Assembly (NCBI RefSeq): GCF_050948215.1
Contig: NC_135151.1
Coordinates: 4,442,220-4,506,219 of the forward strand
Direction of reading: 5' to 3'
DNA length: 64,000 bases
Source: Halictus rubicundus
Lineage: Eukaryota > Arthropoda > Insecta > Hymenoptera > Halictidae
This document shows positions 35,201 to 46,450 of the stretch, one piece after another. The translations under genes were made by a program, and so were the position numbers. The first letter of the stretch is position 1. Each line of letters starts with the position of its first letter. Under the pieces are notes generated by a model that saw only the letters and a program-made list of their open reading frames with translations, did not search any database and was not told where the DNA came from.

Positions 35201-38200
35201 ATACATTTGGCTTAGCTGTGTGATACAGCAGCGTACGTAAGTAGTTGTCTGCTACAAAACCGACAGATCGGAACAAAATATTTACAAAATACTTATTTTC
35301 TCGAAATGAGTCACAGTTCTACTGCAGATACAGTGGCTCAAGAAAGTATTCGAACGCTTACGTTTACAAATATTAATAAATAAAATAAGGTGTACTAAAC
35401 TAATCTGTATAGAACAATTTGGTATTTATAGTAAGGGGGAAGTCTCAAGATTATGTCAGTAAAATTTGAAAAGGATTCAACAACGTAGGCAGAAGTTATG
35501 ATATATTTATTAGAAACACGCATAATAAGTGACTCACAAAAGTATGCGAACGCTACATATATTATTACATTATTTAATGTTACTATTTTGTTGGACCACC
35601 TTTAGCAGTAACGATGTGTCTCAATCGACGTTCCATACTATAAACCAATGATTTTGTAAAAGTACACTCAATGGAATTCCATACTTCTATGATTTTTTGT
35701 TTCAATGCCTTCTTTGAAGTTATTTGATATTTATTTAATATTTTTCCGATTTCAGCTCATAAATTTTCAATTGGATTTGTGTCTGGACTTTGTGGTGGAG
35801 TAGTTAACATATGTGGTGTGTTATATATGGTCCATTCTTTCACAATTCCTGCAGTATGCCTGGGATTGTTATCTTGTTGGAAGTGGAAATCTTCCAATAA
35901 TCCTAATTTGCGGGCACTTTCTTTAAGGTTGTTCCTTAAAATATTTAAATACTTATATTTATCGAGTATTCCATCAATGAATACCAAATTTCCGGTGCCA
36001 CTTGCTGCCATGCACCCACACACCATAACCGATCCACCTCCGTGTTCCACTGTTTGGTGTAAATTTTTTATTTCCAATTCCGTATTTGGTTTTCTCCAAA
36101 CATAATTTCGACCATCTGAGGCAAAGATGTTAAATTTAGACTCATCCGAAAAAGATGACTTTATCCCAGAAAAAATTATCTTTATTGAGATATGCTTTTG
36201 CAAAAGCCAGTCTTTTCTTTTCGATTTACCGCATTAATATACGGCTTCTTTCGTGGTACTCTGCCATGAAAATCATTATTTCGTAAGATTCGTCGACATA
36301 ATTCGGGATGAACTTCTTTATGAAACATATCAGCTACCATATTTGTGAGTTTAGGAGCGGATATAGTAGGATCTTTTTTTATTTCGCGAATGATAATTTT
36401 CTGTTCTCTTTCAGTTAATTTCTTTCGTCGACCTGATCGAGGGTTGTTCGCAATTGTTCCTTCATTTTTTGATTTTTTAATAATATAATGTATTGTAGAC
36501 TTACTTCTGTTTATAATTTCTACAATCTCGTTATATGATTTTCCATCCTTATGCAATCGAAGTATCATTTCTCTTTCACACTTTTGTGTTTCTGACTTTT
36601 TAGTCTTCATTTTAACTACTACTGTGCACAGTTCTACGTTGCTGTTACGGAAACGATGCCTTAACATCAACTGAGCGTACCAATGTTTTAATTTAGTAGT
36701 AATGTGTACATTCCTTTCTAAGAAAGATGAAAACATATCAACAGCGTTACAGCGTTCGAAAACTTTTGTGTGTCACTTATTACGCGTGTTTCTAAATAAA
36801 TATATCATAATTTCTGCCTACGCTGTTCAATCCTTTTCAAATTTTACTGACATAATCTTGAGATTTCCCCCTTACTACAGATACCAAATTGTTCTATACC
36901 GATTAGTTTAGTACATCTTATTTTGTTCGAATACTTTCGTGAGCCGCTGTATGTACATCAGGGTCTAACACTCTTAGAAATAAACTGTTGATACTACTAT
37001 CCGAGTTCCGTAGAAATAAGTCGGGTTTTAAAATTAAAATATGAAGTGTACGTAAGTATATGGCCGCCACTGTACATGTCATAAGACGCATACATTTTGC
37101 GCAAGTTCGAGCAGACGGCTAAACAGCTACTAAATGGCTCGACGCGTGACCGATCTTCTTGTTTGTTGTGATCCGAGCAATCGGTCGTTAGCGGGTATGA
37201 CAAGGGGGTTAACACAGTTCGTAGGTGATCGGCAACTTACTGCATCGTACACGGTGAAACAAGTCAAAACCCGTTTTTCAATGAACGCGTTTACAACACA
37301 GGAGAAAAGTAGATCGCATCCGGCATGCACGGACCTCTCGACAAGAGAAAATACGATACTCTGAGGCTGCCGGATCTAGCGATCGACTCCGATCGTCATA
37401 TTACTCATAGATCGCGTCACACGATTACCGTCGTTTTATTTCGAACGATTACACAAATGAAAAAACCACCTTGAGCTCTTCTTCCGAATCTTCGGGCTCC
37501 AAATATCGTTGCTCCAGACATCGTATTCCGTGTACTCCGCGACCATGTTGCCACGCGATGGATAGATCCTGATAGAATAGTGGAACGAACCTGATAGATC
37601 AGACCTTAGAGGCTAAGGCTCCACAGATTCGGATTTCCGGATACGGTCAACGCGACTCGCTCTTTCGAAATCACTGGGAAGTAGCGGCAAGAGCGTCGTG
37701 TGTTCTCGACGAAACGAACCATTGGCCACGTTCCAGCACACTGGCATTAGTCGATAAGCGGCGGAGAATGATTTCGATCGCTAATTGCGGCCCGCGTACA
37801 ACTGCGTCGACTTAATAGAAATTAAGGTCGATCGAAGACGGACGAGGATGCGACGCGAGTAATTGGATCCGCTAGAAAACATCGTGTCGATGTCTTCCCA
37901 TTGATCGACGACGATGCCGCGGACTATCGAATTCGAACAGTACTGAAATATGCAGCGTTTACCCGGAAATGGTTTCCTCAAGTGTATAGTTCAGAACTAC
38001 AAAACCAAACGTTCGGAAGAAGCTGGAGAAACTTCAGCGAAAAGCAGTATACAGATCATTTTGCTGGATCATGAAAGAGCCCGCGGTGACATTCGAGAAT
38101 TAAGCAGTATGTTCAGTAGTATAAGCAGAAAGTCCAAATAGCATCCACGAAACGGCGGAAAAATTGTGTTGATCGCGACTGAGATTAAAATCTACAGTTG

Positions 38201-41200
38201 AAAGATTAATTATCATGTGACCGTCTCACATGACTCCCACGGATCTCTCTGTCTCTCTCTCTCTATCTCTCTCACGGACTGACTTTATGATCGAACAATT
38301 TTCATCAACAAATCAGGGTGGATTCGTCACGATCACTCGAAAGCGTGAATTTTCAATCGATCGAGCTGTTTCTCCCGCGATTGAAATCGAGAATGCTAAT
38401 TGTCGCCGCGACCACCACGTTCGGATCGTGCAGCGAGTATTCTCCGTTGTCTCTGGTTTTGCGATTGTTTTCGTCGGCGGTGGATCGTCGATGCGCGCCA
38501 GAAATTCCTCGAACGTTTTCTTTCGCGGTGGAGAATTAGTATCGACCGCTCCGATTGCTACGAAAAGACAATCGTAAAATGGAAACCGTTCCTGTTGTCC
38601 CTGGATCCGTGGTTACGTTGGCGCGCTTACGTCTGCACTGAACTATAGTTCTGAACTATTCTTTCTGTAACGAAACGTTACGGTTACCCGTCTCTCTTTC
38701 ACGGTTGGAAAATGAAGCGAAAGTCTTCGAACTAGAATTCACCGAACGAACAGAGCTATTTTTTCATTGTCTTTGCTACCGTGTTAATTGAATCGACGTT
38801 GAAGCGAAACGGTACATATTGCGTTTCATTGAAATTTGCGTTTTATAACGTTCAATCACAAGTGACACGTTAGGATTACACACGCGCAGACTGCCGGTTT
38901 TTTCTTTTTTTTTTTTTTCACGTCACTGCAGTCCATAATTATTATGCACTAGGACAATAATCGTTTAAGAAGATTCCGAGCAACAACGGCAACGGATATC
39001 GCCGTGTTAATGTATCGATCGTTTTCTACGCGAGTCGAGCATCGTGAAAAGACTGACTGGCGATCGCGGGTCGTATCTCGATGATATCGATTAACACTTG
39101 CCGATAATACACCTGGCAAATAACTTTCTTCCACAGGCTAGGCGCTGATTTAACGAAATTAAGCTAAGCTGTCGCGATAACGGCTCGGTTTTTGAAAAAT
39201 TATCTGGATGGAGGCCGCAGCTGCATTGTGTTCTCAACACAATTGCACAGTGTCCGTTGTTGTCGTTTACGTGAAAATTTGACCGTTTTACAATTTCACC
39301 TGATCAAAATCTAAGAGAAACCATCAACTACCACGCTGCAATTCTTTTTTCTTCATTGTGTCTACAATAGATATTATCTACTAGATACGTATCTGCACGG
39401 CGATGTACGTGCTTATGCATTCAAAATAAAATTGTTTACTATGTTTTAAGCAGTGTTTTCACATGTCTATAAATAACCTAGGTATTTATGCGCTACCGTT
39501 TATGTAAAACACTTCCCACACATCGATAATATTAGTCCGTGAAAAACTCCAAAGTGCACTGAACAAACAATTGTTGCCAGTGAAAAAACATCTGACTGGA
39601 AGCACGATAAATCCACGGAGATCCGATACGCTATTTCCTTTCCCGAGATAAGATCGTCGCGTTAGAAGTTGAAACACGATTGACAACGGTCGGCTGCTTT
39701 AATCGGGATATTTATGCAGATAAATGCGCAATGATATTATCATACGTGTCTTACGTTGATATCTGCATATTACATTGATAGGATTGCTTGGACTTCGAAT
39801 TTTAATGTTTCTGATAGATTTTTGCGAGCAAAATTCGAATTCAGAAATTTTTTTAATTTTCCGATTATTTTTCTTTAGTTTCCAAAATAATCAACCCTTT
39901 TGGCAAATTTTTTGGTTGAACAAGCCACGACAGAGACAACGAGAATGATTTTTTATTTTATAACTTAGGACCCACAAAATTTTTTGAAAATATAATCTAC
40001 AGTATCTCCTCTTTTAATACTTTCTAATTCACTAAGATTCCACAACCTTAAACAGGACAAATAAAAGGAGGAAACAGAATAAAACAGAACGCATATATTT
40101 TTTGAAATTCTTGAAGTTTTGGTATTGCAAAAACGATTTGTATATTAATGCCGATTTGTGTGTTTGTACCTTAAATTAGTTTGCTGTTAAACACCGCAGT
40201 ATTTAAAAATTTTACACACGAAAGACTTCAAATTCATAAGTTTCGTGGTAACGAGAGAAAAATTGTTCTGTTGAAGGACTCTTCTTGAAAATTGCCGACT
40301 TCGAGTTTAAAATTGAAATGAAATGTAGATATCGTGTAGATGTGTATAGGAGTTATCGATTTGACTGATTTAGAATAATCCGCAAACACAGCCGCTTTAT
40401 TCGTCGTTTTTATCGCACAAGCGCCGCGCCGATGGAATAGCAAAAGCAATGATCTGTGAACAGGTGCTACGATATCTTTCGATACGGTATCGGAAGATTA
40501 ATCATTATAAAAATTTTCTACGTCCCTTTTGATATTCAACGCGTTCGCCGCCGTGTTTATTTCGAAAAACTTTCCGTTCACAAGATATGTAAAAATATAT
40601 TAGACGAAACGATTAAATTTGAGGATGTCAATATATTATTTTCAACTTTTCAAACTGACTAAAAAAACTACAAACCTTACTAATCAGCTACCGTTTCTGG
40701 CAATTGAGAAAATATTTATTTTGCATATAGTTCCGCAGTCTAGATGTTTGTTATGATTAAAAACAGTTATAGTCGCGTAAAAATAAATAGTTAGGTATTA
40801 CGCGTCCGTCTGATACAAACTAGACGTAACTTCTACTTGATATAAGACAGTTTTTCAATTTTATGTCTAAAGATAACAAACGCGATGGGGGAACTGCGGT
40901 GGCGACGATCCAGACATTTATACGTTACAAAAGTAAATAAATATGAATTTTATCTACATATCAATTTTATGAAAACTATTCAAACAATTTGTTCAAGAGA
41001 ATGCAATTTTATTTTACTTTGGATTCTCGATGCTTGTCAACGAAGACGTAAATTTCCATGAAAAAAAAAAAATGCGCAGTGCATCGATGATCAATCACAT
41101 TAGAAATACTCATTTAAAACTGGACGTGAGCCACACATGTTTGCGTCGCAGCTTAAAACAATCCTAATTGAATATTCACTTGCCTACCTACACGGGAACA

Positions 41201-43956
41201 GCGAGGCAAGGGTTAACATTGGTTGATGACTTTCCTCGAGATGATTCCAGCTATTCTCTTCCGTTTATGACGTTATGCAACCGTGTATCACAAATACTGA
41301 CCCACAAACTACAAATGGGAGAACCGGATGATCAGCCTAACCCCGTTTATCAAGGTCGTTTGTTAACTTCAAATCGCCGACACGGGATTGGAGAAAAGAG
41401 CCGCTACAGTCGTCACGCCAACTTTGAACGCTTATATCTCGATAACGGTTTATGCAAAAATAATGTGTTCGTAGTTTTTTGAAAATATCTTGACGCCACC
41501 CCCAAGAATACGTAATCAAAAATATAGATTTGCGTGAGAAATTTTAGAACTGACCTTCGCAAAGCTTCTCGAGTTCACTACAATATCTAACAAATGCAAT
41601 CATCGTATACTCTTCCCCATACCCTACAACTTTTGTTGGAAACCTTTTTTCATATCTCTTATATTTTGATGCACCGTGGCGCCTGTCCCCACCACCGATG
41701 CTTTCGTAGTTCCAAATCCCCATGTTTAGGCTCGACAGCACACGCTATACTCCACGTCAAAAAGATAGCGCAGGTGTGCTATCTTTAATTTCTCAATGAC
41801 GCATGTAAAGTTTTACGTTTGTGACGTATAATATCAATACCTTATGAGCTCAGAATATGCGGGTCGTTGAAAATAATTTAAAATATTATAACGTTTAGTA
41901 TGTAACAAAAAATTGTTTTATTTTAAGAAAGAAATGATAGCACATGTACAATAAGAAAATAATAATGAACATAAATTTTAACTAACAATAATTACTTATC
42001 AAACATATATACTTATTTAATAATGGGTACATCCCCCTTTATTTTCTATTACTTCTATTGTACGATTTGGTATCGATTTGGTATCCCATTCGCGTACAAT
42101 TGCATTTTTTAATTCTTATACGTGTTGATACTGCTTTCCATTGGCGTATACGCCGCGAACAAGTTCTGCCCAGCAATTTTCAATAATATTAAGGCCCGGG
42201 GAGCGTGCAGGCCACGGCAAAACAGATATATTATTTTCAGTAAAATATGATTGCACCAATCTTGATGTGTGTACAGATGCATTATCTTGTTGAAAGATGT
42301 ATTCAGGTCCAGAGATGCGTTCTGCATGATTATTTATTTGTTCTTTGATTAAATTTATGTATTGGACACTATTCATTCTCCCATTGATGAACTTGATACT
42401 TGTCTTGCCGAAATAACCGATGCCGGCCCAAACCATTACGCTGCTTCCTCCCATTTGTCGTTGAATTGCTGACATTGTCTCTTTTTTTATGTCATGAAAA
42501 TAATATTGGAATCCATCAGGACCATCCGGGTTAAATTTTCTTCGTCCGAAAATAGTACCCTTCTCCATTTTTTTTTTTCAATGCACTCTTTCTTTTGCAA
42601 AGCGTAAACGTTCTGCTTCGTGTTTCGTTGTTAACGGAGGTTTCTTTTTCAATTTTAGCCTCTTAATATTTTTGCAGAATAGTAGAACTCGACGAACACT
42701 TGAAACACAGGCGCTAACACTAGATTTTTCCATTATTTGCTTCGTTGTTAACTGCGAGTTGGAAGCTAGACGCAAAATTGCTCGCATATCACGATCGGAT
42801 AACGATCTTCTTGATCTTCACGAACGGATCTTCAACATTTTTTTAAAAATTGTGTATTACTTTACGACTTCTTTTTATTACTTTCGATATTTTCGCTACT
42901 GATAACTTTTGCTGTTTTAGTTCAAGAATTTGCTTTTTTTCAGACTCGATTAATTTTTTTCCGCGTCCCATACTTACAAATTTATATAATATTGTACTGT
43001 AATCTTTACTCGTTGATAGATCATGAAATACTGAGCAATTTTTAAACATTTTAACAGAGTGTGCTATCATTTCGACCTTAGTATGGAACAGTTTTTCTTT
43101 GTTGTATACAAACATCTACGACATTGTGACTTACTTGCAGCAAGCCGCATATTCTGAGCTCATAATGTTTTGATATTATACGTTACAGACGAAAAATTTT
43201 ACATACGTCATTGAGAAATTAAAGATAGCACACCTGGGCTATCTTTTTGACGAGGAGTGTACATAGTACGACCTCTGTGACCACTTAGCCAATATTTCGC
43301 TAAAGCCAAAAATACGAGCGACTCGGCCCGTGACCTTCCCGCATTCCTTCCAAGTGGCTTCTTTTTAGCTCCCAATAAACCCGATCAAAAACACAGGAAA
43401 TGTTCAATGGTAAATACTATGGAAATTTCGCTGATATCTTTGTTCCCAAACCATGAAAGATCGGGTCGCAAAAATAGTCTTTTCGTGCGACGACGAGGTA
43501 AACGAGAATCAGTTTCGATGCACTTGTTCGAGTACGGCTGTCTTACGTTGATCAGCCATGATTGCCGTGATGGGAATCCGCTGTTCCTCGAAAATCTTTA
43601 GATGGAGCTATTAGCGTCAGATTGGAGATGGCATCTGTGTTTCGGGGTCAGCGAGGCAACAGATATTTAAGCCCGTTGAACGGCTTAGGGTCGCCAAGGT
43701 TGTTCAACGAGGCAAAGATCAGAGCCTGGAGCGTTGGAGATCGCAGACAAACGGGAGACCGATTCGAAGAAGGTCGAGTGCTCACCTGTCGTTACATCTC
43801 AAGGCCGCGTGGCTCGGACTCCTCGGAGGATGAGAAGTACTCGCAGCAGCCGCGGTGAGCTGAGAACCGCTAATCGACTGCTGACCAGCTTGCCCGCCAG
43901 GGGCTACTTGAAGAGGCGTGCTGGGCGCCGATCGTGCTCCTATGGACCCTGCAGAC
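26272..43956 (-). CDS. Gramd2b: GRAM domain-containing protein 2-like, C-terminally membrane-anchored (5 exons visible)
   Basis: Exons in transcript order are 43956-43786, 32914-32767, 28770-28241, 27124-26854 and 26385-26272. All are GT-AG with consistent phases (2, 0, 2, 0 at the four junctions) and the stop is TAG at 26274-26272. The GRAM domain begins at the exon 2/3 join (RFHRHFSQ, then VAPDEQVLDWYNCALADD) and continues through DILLQGYLYITPNYFAFYSK for about 65 residues. An acidic and Pro-rich linker follows. The TM segment in exon 4 is TVITILIALLAALYVSAALM, after which come a helical stretch and a short tail. With no lipid-transfer VASt domain, this is the GRAMD2A/2B layout: proteins anchored in the ER that bind phosphoinositides at ER-plasma membrane contacts. 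The 5' end is missing because exon 1 starts at a phase-2 acceptor. Introns of 10.9 kb and 4 kb are full of transposons. Confidence 0.88.
27490..27640. repeat. Dispersed palindromic-family fragment (ATAATCGAGGTTCTAC)
   Basis: TTCGAATAATCGAGGTTCTA, then GGATTGATCAAGTAA, then CGTTTGGTGTCATTTTGTTA is one arm of the family seen as a full palindrome at 50600-50945 and as interrupted arms at 31310-32510 and 58500-60190. The other arm is not visible here. Confidence 0.6.
28002..28167. mobile_element. GTCGCCAGATC-ended element
   Basis: The left end is ATTGTCGCCAGATGAGG and the right end is GATCTGGCGACACT, a 13-14 bp inverted repeat. The interior includes GAATCGAGGGGAAAAAGTTA. Related copies are 58750-58886 and the fragment 16105-16133. 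It lies in the intron just downstream of GRAM exon 3. Confidence 0.6.
28818..28965 (+). repeat. Dispersed repeat, second copy (first at 466-645)
   Basis: Aligns with 466-645 over AATCAGTAGTAACATT, TTTATCC and GGCTACGAATTAATTT blocks. It is diverged and without visible ends. Confidence 0.45.
29140..29347. mobile_element. MITE with GACTGTGGAT / ATCTGCAGTC ends
   Basis: The left end is GGACTGTGGATTTCATGCAT, followed by GTGACAAAAATAGG. The right end is TTTGTATAAAGATCTGCAGT. It aligns along its length with 34551-34741 and 49799-49981, including the CCTGCAATTAATACAAA block near the right end. Confidence 0.75.
29348..30734. other. Intron sequence, no gene seen
   Basis: Part of the 4-kb second visible intron of the GRAM gene. 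No frame with coding character and no repeat that I recognise. Confidence 0.4.
30735..30997. mobile_element. Fold-back MITE, TACAGGGTGTCCC type
   Basis: The left end is TACAAGGTGTCCCAAAAATG and the right end is CATTTTTGAGACACCCTGTA. Inner arms around GTTATTAACGAAAAACACGG and CATGTTTTTTGTTAATAACT fold back. It is the same family as 6577-6886, with the same internal order. Confidence 0.8.
31379..31584. mobile_element. TTAA-bounded MITE with CACTAGAACTACCGA ends
   Basis: It begins TTAACACTAGAACTACCGAA and ends CGGTAGTTCGAGTGTTAA. Near-perfect inverted repeats with terminal TTAA, 206 bp. It is probably a non-autonomous piggyBac-like element. Confidence 0.75.
31627..32458 (-). mobile_element. Internally deleted hAT transposon with 8-bp duplication
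   Basis: The ends are TAGTGTTCC and GGAACACTA, with subterminal TTCTCGAGAA repeats. The 8-mer GTCTCGTT flanks both sides exactly (31619-31626 and 32459-32466), the duplication length of hAT elements. The interior encodes only the C-terminal dimerisation part of the transposase (31829-32173, minus). It is 832 bp against roughly 3 kb for an autonomous hAT. Confidence 0.9.
31829..32173 (-). pseudogene. hAT transposase C-terminal (dimerisation) fragment
   Basis: An open frame of 114 codons. Near its end, LLDVLYTIKPTSTQNERNFS matches the hAT C-terminal dimerisation motif (a Pro-Thr-Ser then ER.FS pattern). The DDE catalytic part and the zinc finger are absent, so it cannot encode an active transposase. 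The frame runs into a poly-Lys tail at an A/T homopolymer. Confidence 0.85.
33018..34550. other. Intron sequence, no gene seen
   Basis: Part of the long first visible intron of the GRAM gene. The open frames are short and AT-driven. I see no repeat with defined ends. Confidence 0.4.
34551..34741. mobile_element. MITE with CTGCGGAT / ATCCGCAG ends
   Basis: The left end is ATCTGCGGATTTTATGCATT, followed by ATGACAAAAATGGG. The right end is TGCATAAAGATCCGCAGTCT. It aligns along its full length with 29140-29347. Confidence 0.8.
35331..36949 (-). mobile_element. Tc1/mariner-superfamily transposon with long terminal inverted repeats
   Basis: It begins CAGTGGCTCA and ends as the complement of CAGCGGCTCAC, with TA on each side (35329-35330 and 36950-36951). 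The terminal inverted repeats are unusually long: 35331-35554 on the left and 36751-36949 on the right, the right one lacking about 24 bp near its outer end. Inner pieces include AGTAAGGGGGAA and TTTGAAAAGGATT in both. The single transposase on the minus strand is broken (listed separately). A half copy is at 54800-55354. Confidence 0.92.
35583..36610 (-). pseudogene. Tc1-type transposase, frameshifted and with an internal stop
   Basis: The start is MKTKKSETQKCEREMILRLH, opening the paired helix-turn-helix region (IINRSKSTIHYIIKK). A GRRKK segment, an AT-hook-like linker, follows. DDE-type residues are visible as the D in FSDESKFNIF, the D in FQQDNNPRHTA and the E in NPIENL. Two defects disable it: a frame change between 36182 and 36203, and TGA at 35759-35757 where the family has the Trp of ENLW. 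Coding similarity continues past that stop to TAG at 35585-35583. The full-length equivalent is about 343 residues. Confidence 0.9.
36952..41745. other. Intron sequence with a GC-rich island, no gene called
   Basis: Part of the 10.9-kb GRAM intron. Positions 37100-38750 are clearly richer in G and C and in CG dinucleotides than the flanks. That fits an unrecognised promoter, UTR or exon, but no frame shows a start, splice sites and coding character together. A fragment of the GACTGCGGAT MITE family ends near 40742. Confidence 0.4.
38243..38273. repeat. CT microsatellite
   Basis: Run of TCTCTCTGTCTCTCTCTC type, about 30 bp. Confidence 0.8.
41748..43259 (-). mobile_element. Tc3-like (Tc1/mariner superfamily) transposon
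   Basis: Ends are TACTCCACGTCAAAAAGATA and the complement of CACTCCTCGTCAAAAAGATA, with TA outside both (41746-41747 and 43260-43261). The terminal inverted repeats are about 125 bp and run in to CTCAGAATATGCGG and CCGCATATTCTGAG. It is 1512 bp and encodes one broken transposase on the minus strand. Confidence 0.9.
42017..42971 (-). pseudogene. Tc3-like transposase, multiply broken
   Basis: It starts MGRGKKLIESEKKQI with a first helix-turn-helix (LSVAKISKVIKRSRKVI). A second (QLTTKQIMEKSSVSACVSSV) lies in a separate frame. The catalytic part includes FNPDGPDGFQYYFHD, FQQDNASVHTS (second D) and LNIIENCWAEL (the E). Defects are a frame change near 42840; TGA plus a frame change around 42568-42580, where the first catalytic Asp is out of frame; and a stop at 42118-42116 about 33 codons before the expected end. 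An intact equivalent would be about 318 residues. Confidence 0.88.
43786..43956 (-). CDS. Upstream exon of the GRAM-domain gene (171 bp)
   Basis: Acceptor TGTTGTTGCAG|G and donor GACAG|GTGAGC on the minus strand frame an open 171-bp exon. It is low-complexity coding (SAGSIGARSAPSTPLQVAPG, then Gln, Ser and Ala rich). Its phase-2 end (AG) joins the T that opens exon 32914-32767 and makes a Ser codon. It is GC-rich relative to its surroundings. The link across 10.9 kb is inferred from phase, strand and composition. No start codon lies in the exon, so at least one further exon is expected upstream of 43956. Confidence 0.6.
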
Positions 43957-44335
43957 CTGCAACAACAACTGTACGTCACAATTCCGTCATCCGGGATCCG
44001 CAACCCCAAAATGCTGCACAGCAATGCCTCAACGTACGAGTCATTTAATGCAAAAGTTGTTTGTCAAATAGGGGCATAGAGAAGTGGCCAGCAAAACCAC
44101 GAAATTTGATCTCATACCGTCGCGTCGCGTCGCAAACCGATTATGAGAGTCGGGAGAAATTACTGTACCGGGAGAGAGACATGCTATGAACATCACCACT
44201 CGATAGGGTAGATGTAGTAGGTGTGGAAATGAATTTTTGTCAATTTTTTGCTAGAAAATTCATTAAAAGATAATTGCAGAAAATGTTCGTTATCATCTAC
44301 ATGCGTGAGTGTAGTTGCGTGAGTTGTTAGCACAG

Positions 44336-44436
44336 TCTTTACTCGATATATGTCCCAAACATCTAGCCGATAAAAGACCCAGAACTATCCCAACTACCGC
44401 GGGGTATACCCCGTGATCGAGGCCACTCGCTGTCCT
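44336..44436 (+). repeat. Dispersed repeat A, 5' fragment
   Basis: ACTCGATATATGTCCCAAAC, then CTACCGCGGGGTATACCCCG, matches the start of the copies at 12345-12617 and 51908-52235. The 14-base palindrome CGGGGTATACCCCG is intact only here. The copy stops after GAGGCC. Confidence 0.6.
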
Positions 44437-46236
44437 TTTTTACGTTCGGCAGTGTGTCAAAGGAAAGCATCTTCCATGAAAAGTTTTGGACATGTATATC
44501 GAGTAGACACTGTATTGATTATCGAAATTATTTTGTGTTATTATGTTTCGTCGATAAGCTTGTGTAAATTCAACAAACCGGACAATAAAAGAAATGAAAT
44601 ATTTTATTGTTGCTTGTTTTATTTACAAAATATAATTCAGAATAAATTGCCGCTATCTCGAAGCAATTTTATGCACGAAGATAATTACCAGAGACTTGGA
44701 TTGACCCTTATTTGCACTGTATAATCTTACCAAAATTATAAAGCAACACGGACTTGGAGTGATGAGCAGTGAATTAAATTTGTTTATTGCCCACTCGTAT
44801 CGCCGACCACATTAATTAACCATGAAAATGTTAAAGATTATTGAACAATCGCGTCGGGACGGTTCGCTTTAAATGACCCAGCGATGTTCTACGATAAATT
44901 ACTTCGCTTGTTTGATTAACCATTGGAAAGGGAACACGAGAAGGTTCCATTCGCACTTCGAGAATAGCGGGGGATGTTCGGGATGCAAGTTGAATGAGTG
45001 CAACAAGGGGGTATTATACAAAGAGGATTGTCTTCCGTGCTCATTTCTCTCGGAGTTATCTGGGTCATCGATGCTCTCTTTTCTTTTTTTTCAGTCGTCG
45101 AGGATATTTTTAACTCCGTTGTGATCTAGCTGACATTAAAATGAGTTCTACGAGGCTCCAGTTGATGATAAAATCAGTTGATCAATTTTAAGAATTGAAA
45201 TTATAAAATTTAAATCGTTTCCCGAACTCTTTCACGTGTCTATCGTATCAAGTTTGTTGCATTCTGCGCTCCATTGGTATAAAATCCATGGACTTTTGTT
45301 GCCACGTTGTGAGCGTAAACAATATAACTATTTTATGCATTTTTGTGTTCATTTCAACAACTGTATACTCTTTTTGCTTGATATGCATTGGATTAATATT
45401 ATTTAAGTACTTAATGCAAATCTAATTTATAGATGATAAGAAAGTAATCAAGTTACTTATGAATGTAGAATAAATTTATAAAATCGGTTGTAACAGGAAC
45501 AAATTGGAATTTCTGACCTGGCACTGTGCAGAACCGGAAAGATTAAATTATTATTTAATAAGGGGATCTTAATTCCGACATATAGTCACGGGACAAAGTA
45601 TATTGCACAGCTGTTAAACCAGCGTCTAATTAAACAGTTCCATAGAAATGTAAGGAATATACTGATGTCCAATTAAAATCTTTAAATGGTATTATGTCTA
45701 TAACAGACTGCATACAAAATGCTAAATACATTTAATAAAATGATAAGTTTGAAGTTATACAATTGAAAGCTAGCTGAGCCTAGAGCTTCGTTCGTGACTG
45801 TACACATTTTACAGAGGTCCAACGAAAGGATTAATGCAAATGTTTGACAGGGACGGTAAAAAAAACAACACACATGCGCATCGTTCACAATAAGATCAAT
45901 AGTTACAAATGCACGGGTATTTAAATGTCACAGAAGGTTGCAAACAGGGTCAAATGTTAGAAGAAGCTCACGGTTTTCCATTTCACGATTTCCCACATAT
46001 ATATCTACAGCCCTGCAATAAACGATCACCATAAGTAGTATCATATTTGAACCGGGTACGGTAAATGAAATACAAAAGCCAGTACAAATACGTTAAGAAT
46101 AAATAGAACAGTAATAACCTGATTCCTTTAATTAAATTTGATATTAAAACAAAAGCCATACTAATTTTATAGAAACAGCCGAGTCGTGTGTGCAAAATTA
46201 ATTTTTCTCAGATGTTGAATTTTTTACAAGGTAGTT
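44437..46236. other. Gene-free stretch upstream of the GRAM-gene exon
   Basis: I see no gene or defined element. Frames of 80-100 codons at 44413-44724 and 44873-45124 lack coding character. Confidence 0.4.
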
Positions 46237-46450
46237 TTAACCCTACCCCTTTAGTCTGACTCGTGGCGAAGATTTTGGCCCAAACGTAAACATCACGAGT
46301 CAGACTCGCGGAATGCTTTACAAATGACTATATCACAGGTATGTATTTATATTTCGGCTAGTATTGCAACTGTTTTCGAGGATCACTCTGGTCTGTTTAC
46401 CGGGCGTTGACCCGGATTTCGTCGAGCTAAACGGCACGGGAAGGGATTAA
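46237..46450. mobile_element. TTAA-bounded MITE, diverged
   Basis: It begins TTAACCCTACCCCTTTAGTC and ends AAACGGCACGGGAAGGGATTAA. These are imperfect inverted ends with TTAA (or ATTAA) at each extremity. It contains an additional internal stem, GTCTGACTCGTG with CACGAGTCAGAC. 214 bp. Confidence 0.55.
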
